Shown here one piece after another: positions 27,338-35,142 of a stretch of 64,000 nt of DNA. The stretch comes from Actinomycetes bacterium (GTDB taxonomy: Bacteria > Actinomycetota > Acidimicrobiia > Acidimicrobiales > RAAP-2). Every line of letters starts with the position of its first letter. Within the stretch, counting starts at the first letter, position 1. The notes below the pieces were generated by a model. The model ran no database searches. It saw only the letters and a program-made list of their open reading frames with translations, and was not told the DNA's origin. The translations under genes were made by a program, and so were the position numbers. Location: NCBI GenBank assembly GCA_021794655.1, contig JAJYQJ010000112.1, positions 37,999 through 101,998 of the forward strand, given 5' to 3'.

Positions 27338-27411
27338 CTGGCGTACCCTGGACCCATCCAACTAATGATACCTGCAAGCAGAGTCGTTATCTAGAACTCC
27401 CGGTTGGCTCC
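27259..27411. repeat. Direct repeat, copy A (P450 5' end and upstream DNA)
   Basis: Bases 27259-27309 (start of the P450 gene) match 28261-28311 with 4 mismatches in 51, and the first 28 bases are identical. Bases 27383-27411, upstream of the P450, match 28315-28343 with 3 mismatches in 29. Copy A contains about 73 extra bases between these two blocks. Both copies have the same orientation and they bracket the MNT/HEPN module. Confidence 0.9.
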
Positions 27412-27595
27412 CATAGCGCAATTAGTTATAGCGCTAGGAGTTGGCAGGTTATCGCACCCGCCTCACAGCCGGATAGACCCGCAACTTGGAGGTCGATCCG
27501 TACCATCCAAAGGCGCTTCACGGGAGAACGCCGGGCACGTTAAGTGCATTGCCAACCACCCGCGAGTTCTGTGCGCGTGACGAGAACTCAGCAGA

Positions 27596-27601
27596 TAGAA
27601 T
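27596..27601 (+). promoter_or_regulatory. Candidate -10 element for the MNT/HEPN module
   Basis: TAGAAT ends seven bases before the MNT gene's ATG at 27608. No Shine-Dalgarno is visible, so transcription could begin at the A of the start codon and give a leaderless mRNA, common in Actinobacteria. No good -35 was identified. Confidence 0.35.
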
Positions 27602-27607
27602 AATGGT

Positions 27608-27925
27608 ATGAAGTCGACAGTCACTACGAAACGGGGGCGCCCGTCGGTGCGACTGGCGGAATGTCGTTACGAGGTGCTTGCCGTACTTGCTCGATACGGC
27701 GTGACAGACGTACGCGTCTTTGGATCTGTCGCCAGGGAAGGCGACACGGAGGACTCTGATCTCGACCTACTTGCTGATCTCCCGCGGGGAACGGGGCTCT
27801 TCAAGCGGGGGCGTCTTTGTCAAGATTTGGAGGATATTCTTGGCTGCAGAGTCGATCTGGTACAAACCTGCGAGGTGGATGAAAGATCGAAGGATCGGGT
27901 TATTGCCGAGGCCCGTCCACTGTGA
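27608..27925 (+). CDS. MNT-domain nucleotidyltransferase antitoxin
   Basis: Minimal nucleotidyltransferase, 105 residues, the antitoxin half of an MNT/HEPN toxin-antitoxin pair. In studied pairs it inactivates the HEPN toxin by AMPylating a tyrosine near its active site. It shows the diagnostic VRVFGSVAREGDTEDSDLDLL: the GS pair followed by the DxD metal-binding aspartates. A third acidic position is in CRVDLVQ. The N-terminal GRPSV resembles a short AT-hook-like or DNA-binding extension. Its stop overlaps the toxin start (GTGA). The toxin gene is frameshifted, so this antitoxin may now be an orphan. Confidence 0.85.
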   Translation: MKSTVTTKRGRPSVRLAECRYEVLAVLARYGVTDVRVFGSVAREGDTEDSDLDLLADLPRGTGLFKRGRLCQDLEDILGCRVDLVQTCEVDERSKDRVIAEARPL

Positions 27926-28250
27926 CACCGACGGACGGTGACCGCGTTGCACACGTCGTCGATGCCATTGAACGGATCGAGCGCTGGACAGCAGAACACC
28001 CACATGATGATATCTATCGCTCGGCGGTCATGCGCCAGATGGAGATTATCGGAGAAGCTGCGACGCACCTGAGCGACAGTTTCAAGTCCACCCATCCCAC
28101 GACCCGTGGAGAGACATTGCCGGATTTCGCGTTCAGATAGCACATCTTTACTGGGATACCGAGTGGAGTACCGTCGAGCAGACAATTGCAGAGGATCTGC
28201 CGTTGCTCCGAGACGCTCTCACTTTGTCCGGTGGACCAGGATACATCTGA
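27922..28250 (+). pseudogene. HEPN-domain (DUF86) RNase toxin, frameshifted
   Basis: The first frame reads MTPTDGDRVAHVVDAIERI ... RQMEIIGEAATHLSD, then stops at 28140 after HPTTRGETLPDFAFR. From about 28100 another frame continues the family sequence: PWRDIAGFRVQIAHLYWD and TVEQTIAEDLPLLRDAL, ending at 28250. The second part carries the R-x4-H RNase motif and adjacent Tyr (RVQIAHLY), so the first frame alone lacks the catalytic site. Reading HPDPW instead of HPTT would need removal of two bases near 28098. No clear slippery heptamer is seen. It is a broken toxin, a sequencing error or, less likely, a recoded gene. Confidence 0.82.
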
Positions 28251-28260
28251 GCCGGTCCCA

Positions 28261-28343
28261 CATCGCGCATGCGACGGTATACGTCGTAAGGGTTATTGAC
28301 GAACGCCTCCGCGGGTCATTATCTAGAACTCCCGGTCAGCTCC
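28261..28343 (-). pseudogene. Remnant of a second cytochrome P450 N-terminus (repeat copy B)
   Basis: On the minus strand this reads [19 protein letters not shown], closely matching [19 protein letters not shown] of the P450 at 26.1-27.3 kb, and an in-frame TGA lies just before it. The DNA also matches the sequence upstream of that P450, with about 70 bases deleted between the two blocks. The rest of the gene is gone; HEPN toxin sequence abuts it. It is a leftover of a duplicated P450 region, in direct orientation to copy A. Confidence 0.8.
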
Positions 28344-28376
28344 TCTGGCACCGGGAAGCACCCAGGCCAGAGGAGC
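28339..28376. terminator. 10-bp perfect hairpin between convergent units
   Basis: GCTCCTCTGG (28339-28348) pairs perfectly with CCAGAGGAGC (28367-28376) around an 18-base loop. It lies between the end of the toxin-antitoxin remnant and the convergent hsp20 stop at 28407, so it may terminate transcription from either side. It lacks a T-tract, so it could instead be a junction scar. Confidence 0.45.
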
Positions 28377-28406
28377 GCCCTGTTACTTCGACTAGAGGTT
28401 TGCGAC

Positions 28407-28835
28407 CTAGGCTTCAACAGCCTGACGGTCGGCCCTCTCTGTGATTTCGATACGACGGGGCTTCGCGTGGGCCGCGACTGGAATCGTTAGCGTTAGAACG
28501 CCTGCCTCGTACTGGGCGTCGATATGCTCCGTGTCCAAATTGTTGCCCAAGAGAACCTGTCTCGTGAACGTACCGCTCGGCCTCTCGGAAACGAGCATCT
28601 CGACGCCTTCGGTCGTAAAGGCCGCCATCCTCGTCGCGGTCACACTCAGAACGTTGTCCTCGACCGTCAGATCAACGTCGTCGGCCCTGATTCCAGGCAA
28701 GTCCAGCTTTATTACGAAGGAGTCGCCATCTCGATAGGCATCCATCGGCACAGACGATCCTGCCGACAGCGTCGCAGGCCACTGGCGGAAAAGACGATCT
28801 ATCTCACGGTATGGATCAAAACGCACAAGTGCCAC
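28407..28835 (-). CDS. Hsp20/alpha-crystallin small heat shock protein
   Basis: ATP-independent holdase chaperone, 142 residues. The N-terminus MALVRFDPYREIDRLFRQW is typical of actinobacterial Hsp20. The alpha-crystallin domain spans about residues 35-135 with VIKLDLPGIRADDVDLTVEDNVL-type strands and the G-V-L motif EAGVLTLTIP. GTG 28835 is chosen because GGAGGT lies seven bases upstream; two in-frame ATGs further up would overlap that site. It is a single-gene unit behind a CIRCE operator, so HrcA-controlled heat induction is likely. Confidence 0.93.
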   Translation of the reverse strand: MALVRFDPYREIDRLFRQWPATLSAGSSVPMDAYRDGDSFVIKLDLPGIRADDVDLTVEDNVLSVTATRMAAFTTEGVEMLVSERPSGTFTRQVLLGNNLDTEHIDAQYEAGVLTLTIPVAAHAKPRRIEITERADRQAVEA

Positions 28836-28910
28836 AGTCGTCACCTCCATTTCCATAGTCGTACTAACTTCAACCGTTGACCCAGGAGAGATCCTGCGTC
28901 ACTTACTATA

Positions 28911-28937
28911 TTAGCACTCTTATAGCGAGAGTGCTAG
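28911..28937 (-). promoter_or_regulatory. CIRCE operator (HrcA binding site)
   Basis: TTAGCACTC-N9-GAGTGCTAG, a 9-9-9 inverted repeat matching the CIRCE consensus TTAGCACTC-N9-GAGTGCTAA except for the last base. It sits about 76 bases before the hsp20 start and overlaps the predicted -10 and transcription start, the position expected for HrcA repression. Confidence 0.9.
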
Positions 28938-28963
28938 ATAGTTGGATAAAAATATATTGTGAA
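28935..28963 (-). promoter_or_regulatory. Candidate SigA-type promoter of hsp20
   Basis: On the minus strand, TTCACA (28963-28958), a 17-base A/T-rich spacer, and TATCTA (28940-28935). The -10 shares three bases with CIRCE, so HrcA binding would occlude RNA polymerase. Spacing is ideal for a vegetative promoter. Confidence 0.6.
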
Positions 28964-29288
28964 AAGGATAAATAGATTTTCCATGAGCAACGATCCCACT
29001 GTATTGCCCCTGGAGATCCCAATTAATTATCCGGTCGGCTCTAACGCTCGGATCTGGTTTCGCGGTGGCAACTTCCAGGGGGACGCTCATGGGTTCACCA
29101 GAGATCCAGAAAGGAGAGCCGAATGTAGCCGACGTTGGACTTTGGTGAGTCTTTCGTGCAGGTGGTTGGCAGCCGAGTTGGCGCTGCGGCGTTGGATAGG
29201 CGGACGCGACGGGTTTCATGCACGCGATACTCGCAGCCAGTGAGAAGTTGGCGGTGGTTCGGGCTGGTTCGAGCGCAGCCTGTATCAT
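28964..29288. other. Intergenic region, no gene recognised
   Basis: About 325 bases upstream of the small membrane protein. Open frames on both strands exist but match nothing I know and lack credible starts. A good AAAGGAG near 29110 is followed by ATG immediately stopped by TAG, which looks like a decayed start. Confidence 0.4.
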
Positions 29289-29897
29289 TTGACCGTGGCG
29301 GCCGACTCAGAGGTATCTGGTGTTGACGGCGGTGAATCTGGAACTGTCTATCAAGAAAGAGCCGATGCCCATCACCTAGTTCATGCCCACAGGTTGAATC
29401 GAATTATCTCCGCAATCTTGATAGTTGTCGTTATCGGACTTGTGCCATGGGAAGTGTTTCTTGGCATGACGCTGCCGTCGCGGTTTAGAGCCAATAACTG
29501 GGCGTTCTTGTGGGTAGGCTTCGACGCGATACTGATAGCAGTACTGCTGTACGTAGCATGGGCAATGTGGTTCCGGCGCCAGATCATGATTGCGGTCGCT
29601 ATGGTGGCCGGGACTCTTCTCATGACCGACGCATACTTTGACGTCGTAACCTCGATCGGCACGAAGGGAGAGTGGGTGACACTACTGACTGCACTCGGTG
29701 GTGAGATACCTCTTGGTCTCGTATTTTACTGGGTAGCTTGGCAAGTAATGAAACGTAGTATTGCCGCGTTCCACCTCGCGATGGGCGGAAGTGGTCCGCC
29801 TCCAAAGCTGCGTGACGCCCCATTGGTATTTCTTCAAACCAACCTCGCGGGACGAGATAGTGAACCATCGAAGCTTCACCGGACCAACGGTTCGTAG
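29289..29897 (+). CDS. Small polytopic membrane protein, unknown function
   Basis: 202 residues with about four hydrophobic helices: IISAILIVVVIGLVPW, WVGFDAILIAVLLYVAWA, IMIAVAMVAGTLLM and GGEIPLGLVFYWVAW. The N-terminus is cytoplasmic and acidic/His-rich, the C-terminus a hydrophilic tail. No family recognised. TTG 29289 is used; GTG 29295 in the same frame is equally plausible. It ends 18 bases before the diguanylate cyclase gene, so the two may be cotranscribed. Confidence 0.65.
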   Translation: MTVAADSEVSGVDGGESGTVYQERADAHHLVHAHRLNRIISAILIVVVIGLVPWEVFLGMTLPSRFRANNWAFLWVGFDAILIAVLLYVAWAMWFRRQIMIAVAMVAGTLLMTDAYFDVVTSIGTKGEWVTLLTALGGEIPLGLVFYWVAWQVMKRSIAAFHLAMGGSGPPPKLRDAPLVFLQTNLAGRDSEPSKLHRTNGS

Positions 29898-29915
29898 CGT
29901 TCCAAGGATTAGCTG

Positions 29916-31364
29916 ATGCACTACAAGGGTAGAGTTGTTACGCCGCAGATGCTGGCGTCGATGATGAGAATTATCGGCGTCTTGTATGTGGCGTTTCCCA
30001 TCTACTTGGCCGGGATCTACTTTTATCGCAGAGGGCACATACACTGGTACACGTCAGTGACCGAGTACTCGCTGCTTGTCATCTTGTTCTCGATGGCAGC
30101 GGTGGATATGCGTCGAGCAAAGAGTGGGCACTGGGAGAGGTTCTCGCCGTGGTTTGGTTTTGGCCAGATATGCGGGGGACTCGCGTTGGCGACGGTTATC
30201 AACTACACCGCTGGAGGCGACACAACGGTATACCGTCTCCTCCCCCTGCTGCCCGCGATAGCGGCCGCGATCATGGGCGATGAGATCATGATCATAACGA
30301 TTTGGGTGCTGACGGTAACAGCTCTTGGAGTTGTCACCTACCACCAAACCCACGCAGTCGATACGACAGGATGGCTCGTGGCGGTGTGGGGCGTTGCGAT
30401 GGCGGGAGCGTTGGTGAGCATTCACGTCGTGGTCGACCGATTCTTGGAGAGTATCCGTGTATCGGATGCTCTGCGAACTTTGGCATCTGGCGAGCTATCC
30501 GAGTGGCCCGAGGGCATTCGTAGCTTGCTCCCCGAGGTCGCAAAAGCGCTGGAGGTTAAACAAGTTGAGGCGGTTGCCGTTGATCGAAACGGCGACGTGT
30601 CATTGATTGGGGGTTGGCCGGAGGCGACAGATCTTAGTTGCGTTGCCCGCCGTGAAGACGGTATGAGAAGAGCGCTCGAACGAGCGCATCCGTTGGCTCA
30701 AGAGGACGCAATAATCGTTCCAGTTCGATCCGCCGCAGAGCCTCATATGGTGCTGATTGCACATCGCCACCGAAAGGAATCGTATTTCAACTTCGAAGAA
30801 GAAGGCACGACTGCGGAGACAGTTGCGGGGCTAGTGGCCGGAATGGGGGACCGAGCAACCCTCATCCTCAGCCTGCGCCACCAGGCACGTTCCGATCCAT
30901 TGACTGGCTTGCCCAATCGCAGAGTTTTGTCGGAGGCTTTAGAAATTGAAGTGTCCAGGAGCAGACGGACCGGCAACCCGCTATCGGTCGTGATGATCGA
31001 CATTGATTTCTTCAAGCCATACAACGACAAGTTTGGGCACCAGGCCGGTGATGAAATGCTCAAGGCGTTCGCTGATCGTCTCTCGCACCGAATACGAGCG
31101 AGCGACATGGTTGCAAGATACGGAGGGGAAGAGTTCTGTCTGGTGCTTCCCGCCACAACTGCTCAAGGAGCAGTCAATGTGATCGATGGTATCCGTCGTG
31201 ATGGTCCAGTTCGCGACTCCCAGGGAAATGCGGTTACCTTTTCAGCAGGCGTTAGTCAGTGGGACGGACTTGAAAGCATCCGATCTTTAATTGCGAAGTC
31301 TGATCAGGCCCTATACGCGGCCAAGGAGGCAGGCCGCGACTGCGTGATTGTCCAAGAGGGCTGA
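29916..31364 (+). CDS. Membrane-bound GGDEF diguanylate cyclase
   Basis: Synthesises cyclic di-GMP. Residues about 15-185 hold five or six membrane helices forming an N-terminal sensor region. A GAF-like linker (about 195-320) follows, then the GGDEF domain beginning at DPLTGLPNRRVL. The active-site motif is GGEEF (about residue 404), with substrate-binding residues in FKPYNDKFGHQAGD. The inhibitory I-site RxxD (RASD) stands five residues before it, so product feedback is possible. No EAL domain is fused. It probably responds to a membrane or envelope signal; which one is unknown. Confidence 0.92.
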   Translation: MHYKGRVVTPQMLASMMRIIGVLYVAFPIYLAGIYFYRRGHIHWYTSVTEYSLLVILFSMAAVDMRRAKSGHWERFSPWFGFGQICGGLALATVINYTAGGDTTVYRLLPLLPAIAAAIMGDEIMIITIWVLTVTALGVVTYHQTHAVDTTGWLVAVWGVAMAGALVSIHVVVDRFLESIRVSDALRTLASGELSEWPEGIRSLLPEVAKALEVKQVEAVAVDRNGDVSLIGGWPEATDLSCVARREDGMRRALERAHPLAQEDAIIVPVRSAAEPHMVLIAHRHRKESYFNFEEEGTTAETVAGLVAGMGDRATLILSLRHQARSDPLTGLPNRRVLSEALEIEVSRSRRTGNPLSVVMIDIDFFKPYNDKFGHQAGDEMLKAFADRLSHRIRASDMVARYGGEEFCLVLPATTAQGAVNVIDGIRRDGPVRDSQGNAVTFSAGVSQWDGLESIRSLIAKSDQALYAAKEAGRDCVIVQEG

Positions 31365-31386
31365 GTGGTCCTGACCCGAGACTCGC

Positions 31387-31758
31387 TCAGTCGAGTTGCT
31401 CCATCAACTCGATACGGATTCCGGGACCTTTGACAAAGGCAATGCGCCTCTTCCCAAACGAACCTTCCACCTCGGCAGGTCCCCATTCCAACTCCTGGCC
31501 TTCGATCGCGGAGTCAAGGTCGTCTGTGAAGAGGGCGAGATGGAGGAATCCTTCTTCTGGGACCGGCACCTCGTCTTTTTCATAGATGGCTTCGCTGAAC
31601 AGCGTTAGAGCGACACCGCTCAGATCAACGTCGGCCTTGAGCGAGCCTCTCCATTCGACTGGACCCACCACGCTGACTCCGATACTTCTAAAATACGCGA
31701 CGGCACTGTGGATATCGCTTACCTTTGCGGCTAGATTTCCAAATCCGGTTATGTTCAT
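31387..31758 (-). CDS. VOC (glyoxalase/bleomycin resistance) family protein
   Basis: 123-residue single-domain vicinal-oxygen-chelate protein with two beta-alpha-beta-beta-beta halves: NLAAKVSDIHSAVAYFRSIG at the start and HLALFTDDLDSAIEG in the second half, ending FVKGPGIRIELMEQL. The candidate metal ligands are His in LHLALF and Glu in IELME. Function (isomerase, dioxygenase or binding protein) cannot be told. ATG 31758; it is convergent with the cyclase gene and divergent from the SDR gene at 31818. Confidence 0.85.
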   Translation of the reverse strand: MNITGFGNLAAKVSDIHSAVAYFRSIGVSVVGPVEWRGSLKADVDLSGVALTLFSEAIYEKDEVPVPEEGFLHLALFTDDLDSAIEGQELEWGPAEVEGSFGKRRIAFVKGPGIRIELMEQLD

Positions 31759-31817
31759 TAGATCGAGTTTAGTGCGTAAGGTTGCACAAAGATCGCAATG
31801 AGGAGAGGGAGGCCTGG

Positions 31818-32594
31818 ATGGAGCTTGGGATCGAGGACAAGGTCGTCTTGGTTACTGGTGGATCCAGTGGCCTTGGGCGAGCTCTCTGCAGGACTCTTGC
31901 CGAAGAAGGTGCGCGCGTCGCACTGTGTGGGAGGGACAAGGATCGCTTGGCGGCCGCTGAGTCGGAGTTGAAAACATCTGGCGCAGACGCTGTTGGTGTT
32001 GTCGCAGACGTGACGCGCGCCGAAGACTTGAATCGATTCGTCAACACCGCTACTCAACGCTGGGGGAGGATCGACGCGATCGTCAACAATGCTGGAAGGA
32101 GCGCAGCGAAACTGGTTGAAGAGTCGTGCGACTTGGACTGGGAAGACGATATTGATCTGAAGCTATCGTCTGCGGTACGTCTTGTTCGCACGGCGCTTCC
32201 CTGGTTGCGCGAGTCGAGAGGGTCGATTGTAAATGTGTTAGCTATCGGGGCCAAGACGCCCGGAGCGGGCAGCACCCCGAGTTCAGTTTCGAGAGCGGCG
32301 GGCATGGCACTTACGAAAGCACTTTCGAAAGAGTTGGGAAAAGATGGCATAAGGGTGAACGCGGTGCTCGTCGGGCTGATCGAGAGTGGGCAGTGGGAAC
32401 GCAGGGCGGCTGAGTCCAATGTGGATCTGAGCTCTTACTATGTCGCTCTTGGCCGCGACGCTGGGATACCCTTAGAGAGGGTGGGGAAGGCAGAAGAGTT
32501 CGCCGATCTAGTTACCCTTCTGCTATCCGAGCGAACGAGTTACGTCACAGGGACCGCAATAAACATCGATGGAGGACTTTGTGACGTAGTCTGA
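31818..32594 (+). CDS. SDR family protein with degenerate active site
   Basis: Short-chain dehydrogenase/reductase fold, 258 residues. Cofactor motif TGGSSGLGRAL, VADVTRAED and INNAG-type VNNAGRSA are intact, and the C-terminus NIDGGLCDVV is normal. The catalytic segment is altered: where Y-x3-K is expected the sequence reads SSVSRAAGMALTK (Tyr to Ser, Lys to Arg), and the catalytic Ser strand reads IVNVLAIGAK. It probably binds NAD(P)(H) but uses another mechanism or acts non-catalytically. ATG 31818 has GGAGG just upstream. It is the first gene of the island read toward the GH4 enzyme. Confidence 0.85.
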   Translation: MELGIEDKVVLVTGGSSGLGRALCRTLAEEGARVALCGRDKDRLAAAESELKTSGADAVGVVADVTRAEDLNRFVNTATQRWGRIDAIVNNAGRSAAKLVEESCDLDWEDDIDLKLSSAVRLVRTALPWLRESRGSIVNVLAIGAKTPGAGSTPSSVSRAAGMALTKALSKELGKDGIRVNAVLVGLIESGQWERRAAESNVDLSSYYVALGRDAGIPLERVGKAEEFADLVTLLLSERTSYVTGTAINIDGGLCDVV

Positions 32595-32655
32595 GTGCTG
32601 TGAGCTATCGCGATTTGGTCCGTTGTCGATCACGAATACCTTGGCAGGTTGAAAA

Positions 32656-34005
32656 ATGCAGGTGACAATAGTAGGTGGGGGAAGTTATCAGTGGACTCCG
32701 GAGCTCATGGCTGACTTGTTCGCGACGCCGTCGCTCCACGGACTACACCTTGTCTTGGAGGATATAGAACCAGAAGCGTTAGCCAAGATGGAGGCACTGG
32801 CCAATCGCCTTAATGACACTATGGGCGCCGGCGCCGTCGTATCTGCAACTTCCGATCAGAAAAGAGCGCTGGAAGGTGCAGACTTTGTGATCGTAACGAT
32901 CTCGACGGGCGGATTTGAATCGATGGCGGTCGATCTCGAAGTACCGGTTCGCTACGGGATACGCCAGACCGTAGGAGACACGGTTGGACCGGGTGGAATA
33001 AGTCGCAGCCTTCGCAACGTTCCTGTCTTGGTCTCAATAGCTAAAGACATGGAAGAGCTATGTCCCGAGGCGTGGTTGCTCAATATTACCAATCCGATGA
33101 CGTGCCTCACCCGAGCCGTGTGCCGCGAGACGTCAATAAAGACTGTCGGTCTCTGCCATGAAGTAGGCAACTGGTGTCTGGATCTTGCGATTGCGTTGGG
33201 TAAGCCTTCCGAAAGCGTTGAGGTATCGGTTTGTGGTGTTAATCATTTTCCAGTCATCACTGATTTGGTCGTCGAAGGCGAAGATGGGTTCTCGGTCTTG
33301 GCCGAGATGGTTGCTTCGTCGGGGGGACTTGATTCCCTGGCCCCCCGAGACGGACTTCTAGATGCAGAACCCATGTCGGTAATGGACTTTTGTCGGCGCC
33401 ACTACCTCCAGTTGACCCTGCTGGACGAGTGGGGAACGTTTCCCGCCGCGGGAGATCGCCACATTGCAGAGTTCTTGCCTTGGATCTTGACAGCGGAGAC
33501 GGAGTGGGGGGCCAGCTTCAACATATCTGCGACGACGATTGCGGATCGAATGCGGGATCAAGATAGCTTTATCCAAGATGTGGACAAGTGGTTGTGTGGC
33601 GAGCTACCGCTGCAGACCTGGCAGTCAGGTGAGCTTCCCGCGCCGGTAATAGACTCGTTGATCACCGGGATGCGAAGAGTGATCCCGGCCAATATTCCAA
33701 ACGCCGGTCAAGCGGTGGATCTCCCTGCGGGTGTAGTTGTCGAGTCGATGTGCGTCGTCGACGGTGATGGTATATGTGGACGTGACCAAGTGACGCTTCG
33801 AGCACCGTATGCAGAGTTGGTGCGTAGGCACGTTGCGGTCCAAGAGCTGACCGTCGAAGCTGCCCTAAACGGTGATTTCAACTTGGCAAAGGCAGCGTTT
33901 TTCCTGGACCCGCTGGCGGGGAGGGGGAGTTTCCAAGAGACTGGGCTGATGGTGGAGCAACTATTGGAGGGTACAAAGAATTGGTTACCCAACTGGGACC
34001 GGTAA
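32656..34005 (+). CDS. Family 4 glycoside hydrolase (NAD+/Mn2+-dependent)
   Basis: GH4 enzymes cleave alpha- or beta-glycosides (6-phosphoglycosides, alpha-galactosides, alpha-glucuronides) by a redox elimination using NAD+ and a divalent metal. Seen here: N-terminal Rossmann motif TIVGGGSYQWTPEL, the family strand LLNITNPM, and metal ligands Cys167 in GLCHE and His197 in GVNHF. 449 residues, the family norm. It sits inside a sugar-catabolic island but no PTS gene is nearby, so a non-phosphorylated glycoside is the likelier substrate (inference). Confidence 0.9.
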   Translation: MQVTIVGGGSYQWTPELMADLFATPSLHGLHLVLEDIEPEALAKMEALANRLNDTMGAGAVVSATSDQKRALEGADFVIVTISTGGFESMAVDLEVPVRYGIRQTVGDTVGPGGISRSLRNVPVLVSIAKDMEELCPEAWLLNITNPMTCLTRAVCRETSIKTVGLCHEVGNWCLDLAIALGKPSESVEVSVCGVNHFPVITDLVVEGEDGFSVLAEMVASSGGLDSLAPRDGLLDAEPMSVMDFCRRHYLQLTLLDEWGTFPAAGDRHIAEFLPWILTAETEWGASFNISATTIADRMRDQDSFIQDVDKWLCGELPLQTWQSGELPAPVIDSLITGMRRVIPANIPNAGQAVDLPAGVVVESMCVVDGDGICGRDQVTLRAPYAELVRRHVAVQELTVEAALNGDFNLAKAAFFLDPLAGRGSFQETGLMVEQLLEGTKNWLPNWDR

Positions 34006-34040
34006 GCGTGGACTTGCAACCGATCTATATCGAGGGTGAT

Positions 34041-34060
34041 GAACGTCACTGAACGTCACT
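34041..34060. repeat. Perfect tandem 10-bp duplication
   Basis: GAACGTCACT occurs twice in succession immediately before the ribosome binding site (AAGGAGG) of the next dehydrogenase gene. It may be simple slippage or a regulator half-site pair spaced by one helical turn. Confidence 0.85.
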
Positions 34061-34073
34061 ACAAGGAGGCATC

Positions 34074-34964
34074 GTGAATTTGGGTTTCGTAGGATTAGGG
34101 GCAATGGGTCTTCCGATGACCGCTCACTTGCTCGAGGCGGGGCATCGCGTGACCGTTAGTTCGCGAAGCCGCGGCCCAATTGAAAAAGCGGTCGGGCTTG
34201 GCGCAGTAGAGGCCGGATCTCCGAGCGCGGTCGTTGAAGCGAGTGACGTCGCTATAGTTTGCGTGCCGAGCTCTCCAGAAGTCGACGAAGTTGTCGGATC
34301 GATGGTATCGGTGCTTGGACCGGGCAAGATCGTCGTGGACTGCTCGACCATCGATCCAGACGTGGAGCGACGCCAGCACGAACGGGTTACGGCGACCGGT
34401 GCCGATTTCTTGGACGCTCCGCTTTCGGGCGGCACCGCCGGAGCGATAAATGGAACGCTCACTCTTATGGTGGGCGGTTCTCGAGAAGTTCTAGAAAGGG
34501 CGCGTCCGGCACTGGACCCGTTCGCACAGACGATCGTCCACGTTGGTGGTCCCGGGATGGGTCAGGTGGTGAAGCTCTGCAACAATATTATCTACGCGGC
34601 ACAGATGTTGGCGACCGCTGAAGCGTGTGCGATGGCGGTGAAGTCCGGGGTGGACATGGAAAAGCTCTACGAGGTACTGCTTCATTCCACGGGTGACTGC
34701 GTGGCCGTTCGGACACGGCTTCCAGTAAAGGGTGTTGTTAGTGATAGTCCGGCGTCAAACGGATGGTCGCCGGGTTTCATGACAGATCTGATGGCCAAGG
34801 ATCTCGACCTTGCACTTTCCTACGGCGCGAAGACCGGGGTTCCCCTAGTTGCAGCTGCTCTATCGAGGCAGGTCCTGACGGCGGCGGTGACGGCAGGGTA
34901 TGCAAGAGAAGACTTCTCCGCACTCGCAAAAGTTATCTTTTCCATGGCAAATGTCGAATATTAG
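34074..34964 (+). CDS. Beta-hydroxyacid dehydrogenase (HIBADH/tartronate semialdehyde reductase family)
   Basis: NAD(P)-dependent oxidation or reduction of a 3-hydroxyacid such as 3-hydroxyisobutyrate or tartronate semialdehyde. N-terminal FVGLGAMGLPMTAHLL binds the cofactor, the substrate loop is DAPLSGGTAGAINGTLTLM, and the catalytic Lys168 lies in GQVVKLCNN. 296 residues. GTG start with AAGGAGG eight bases before. Position between a GH4 glycosidase and a sugar kinase suggests handling of a sugar-acid-derived semialdehyde or hydroxyacid. Confidence 0.92.
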   Translation: MNLGFVGLGAMGLPMTAHLLEAGHRVTVSSRSRGPIEKAVGLGAVEAGSPSAVVEASDVAIVCVPSSPEVDEVVGSMVSVLGPGKIVVDCSTIDPDVERRQHERVTATGADFLDAPLSGGTAGAINGTLTLMVGGSREVLERARPALDPFAQTIVHVGGPGMGQVVKLCNNIIYAAQMLATAEACAMAVKSGVDMEKLYEVLLHSTGDCVAVRTRLPVKGVVSDSPASNGWSPGFMTDLMAKDLDLALSYGAKTGVPLVAAALSRQVLTAAVTAGYAREDFSALAKVIFSMANVEY

Positions 34965-35142
34965 GTTGTCGTAGCGGGACTTGGATAGTGGACGATCCTG
35001 AGGCCGCGCCGGCCTGGTCGGCGACCGCAGTGCGAGAGTGATTGTGCGGTGTCCTATCCTGGCTACTGTGACACCACGCGAGATAGGAGCCACTCGCCGA
35101 GGTGCGAGTGCGGGACGTGGAAACTCTTGGAGTGCGTAGACG

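Noticed and set aside
27405..27515. tRNA-like stretch (GCGCAATTAGTTATAGCGC D-arm look-alike, GGTCGATCC T-loop look-alike)
   Set aside because: No 7-bp acceptor stem or proper anticodon stem can be formed and spacing is wrong. tRNAscan-SE would settle it.
28085..28115. Programmed -1 frameshift in the HEPN gene
   Set aside because: No X-XXY-YYZ slippery heptamer or obvious stimulatory structure; disruption is the simpler reading.
28959..29243. Two opposing ORFs upstream of the small membrane protein
   Set aside because: Neither has a credible start or motif, and one runs across the CIRCE promoter.
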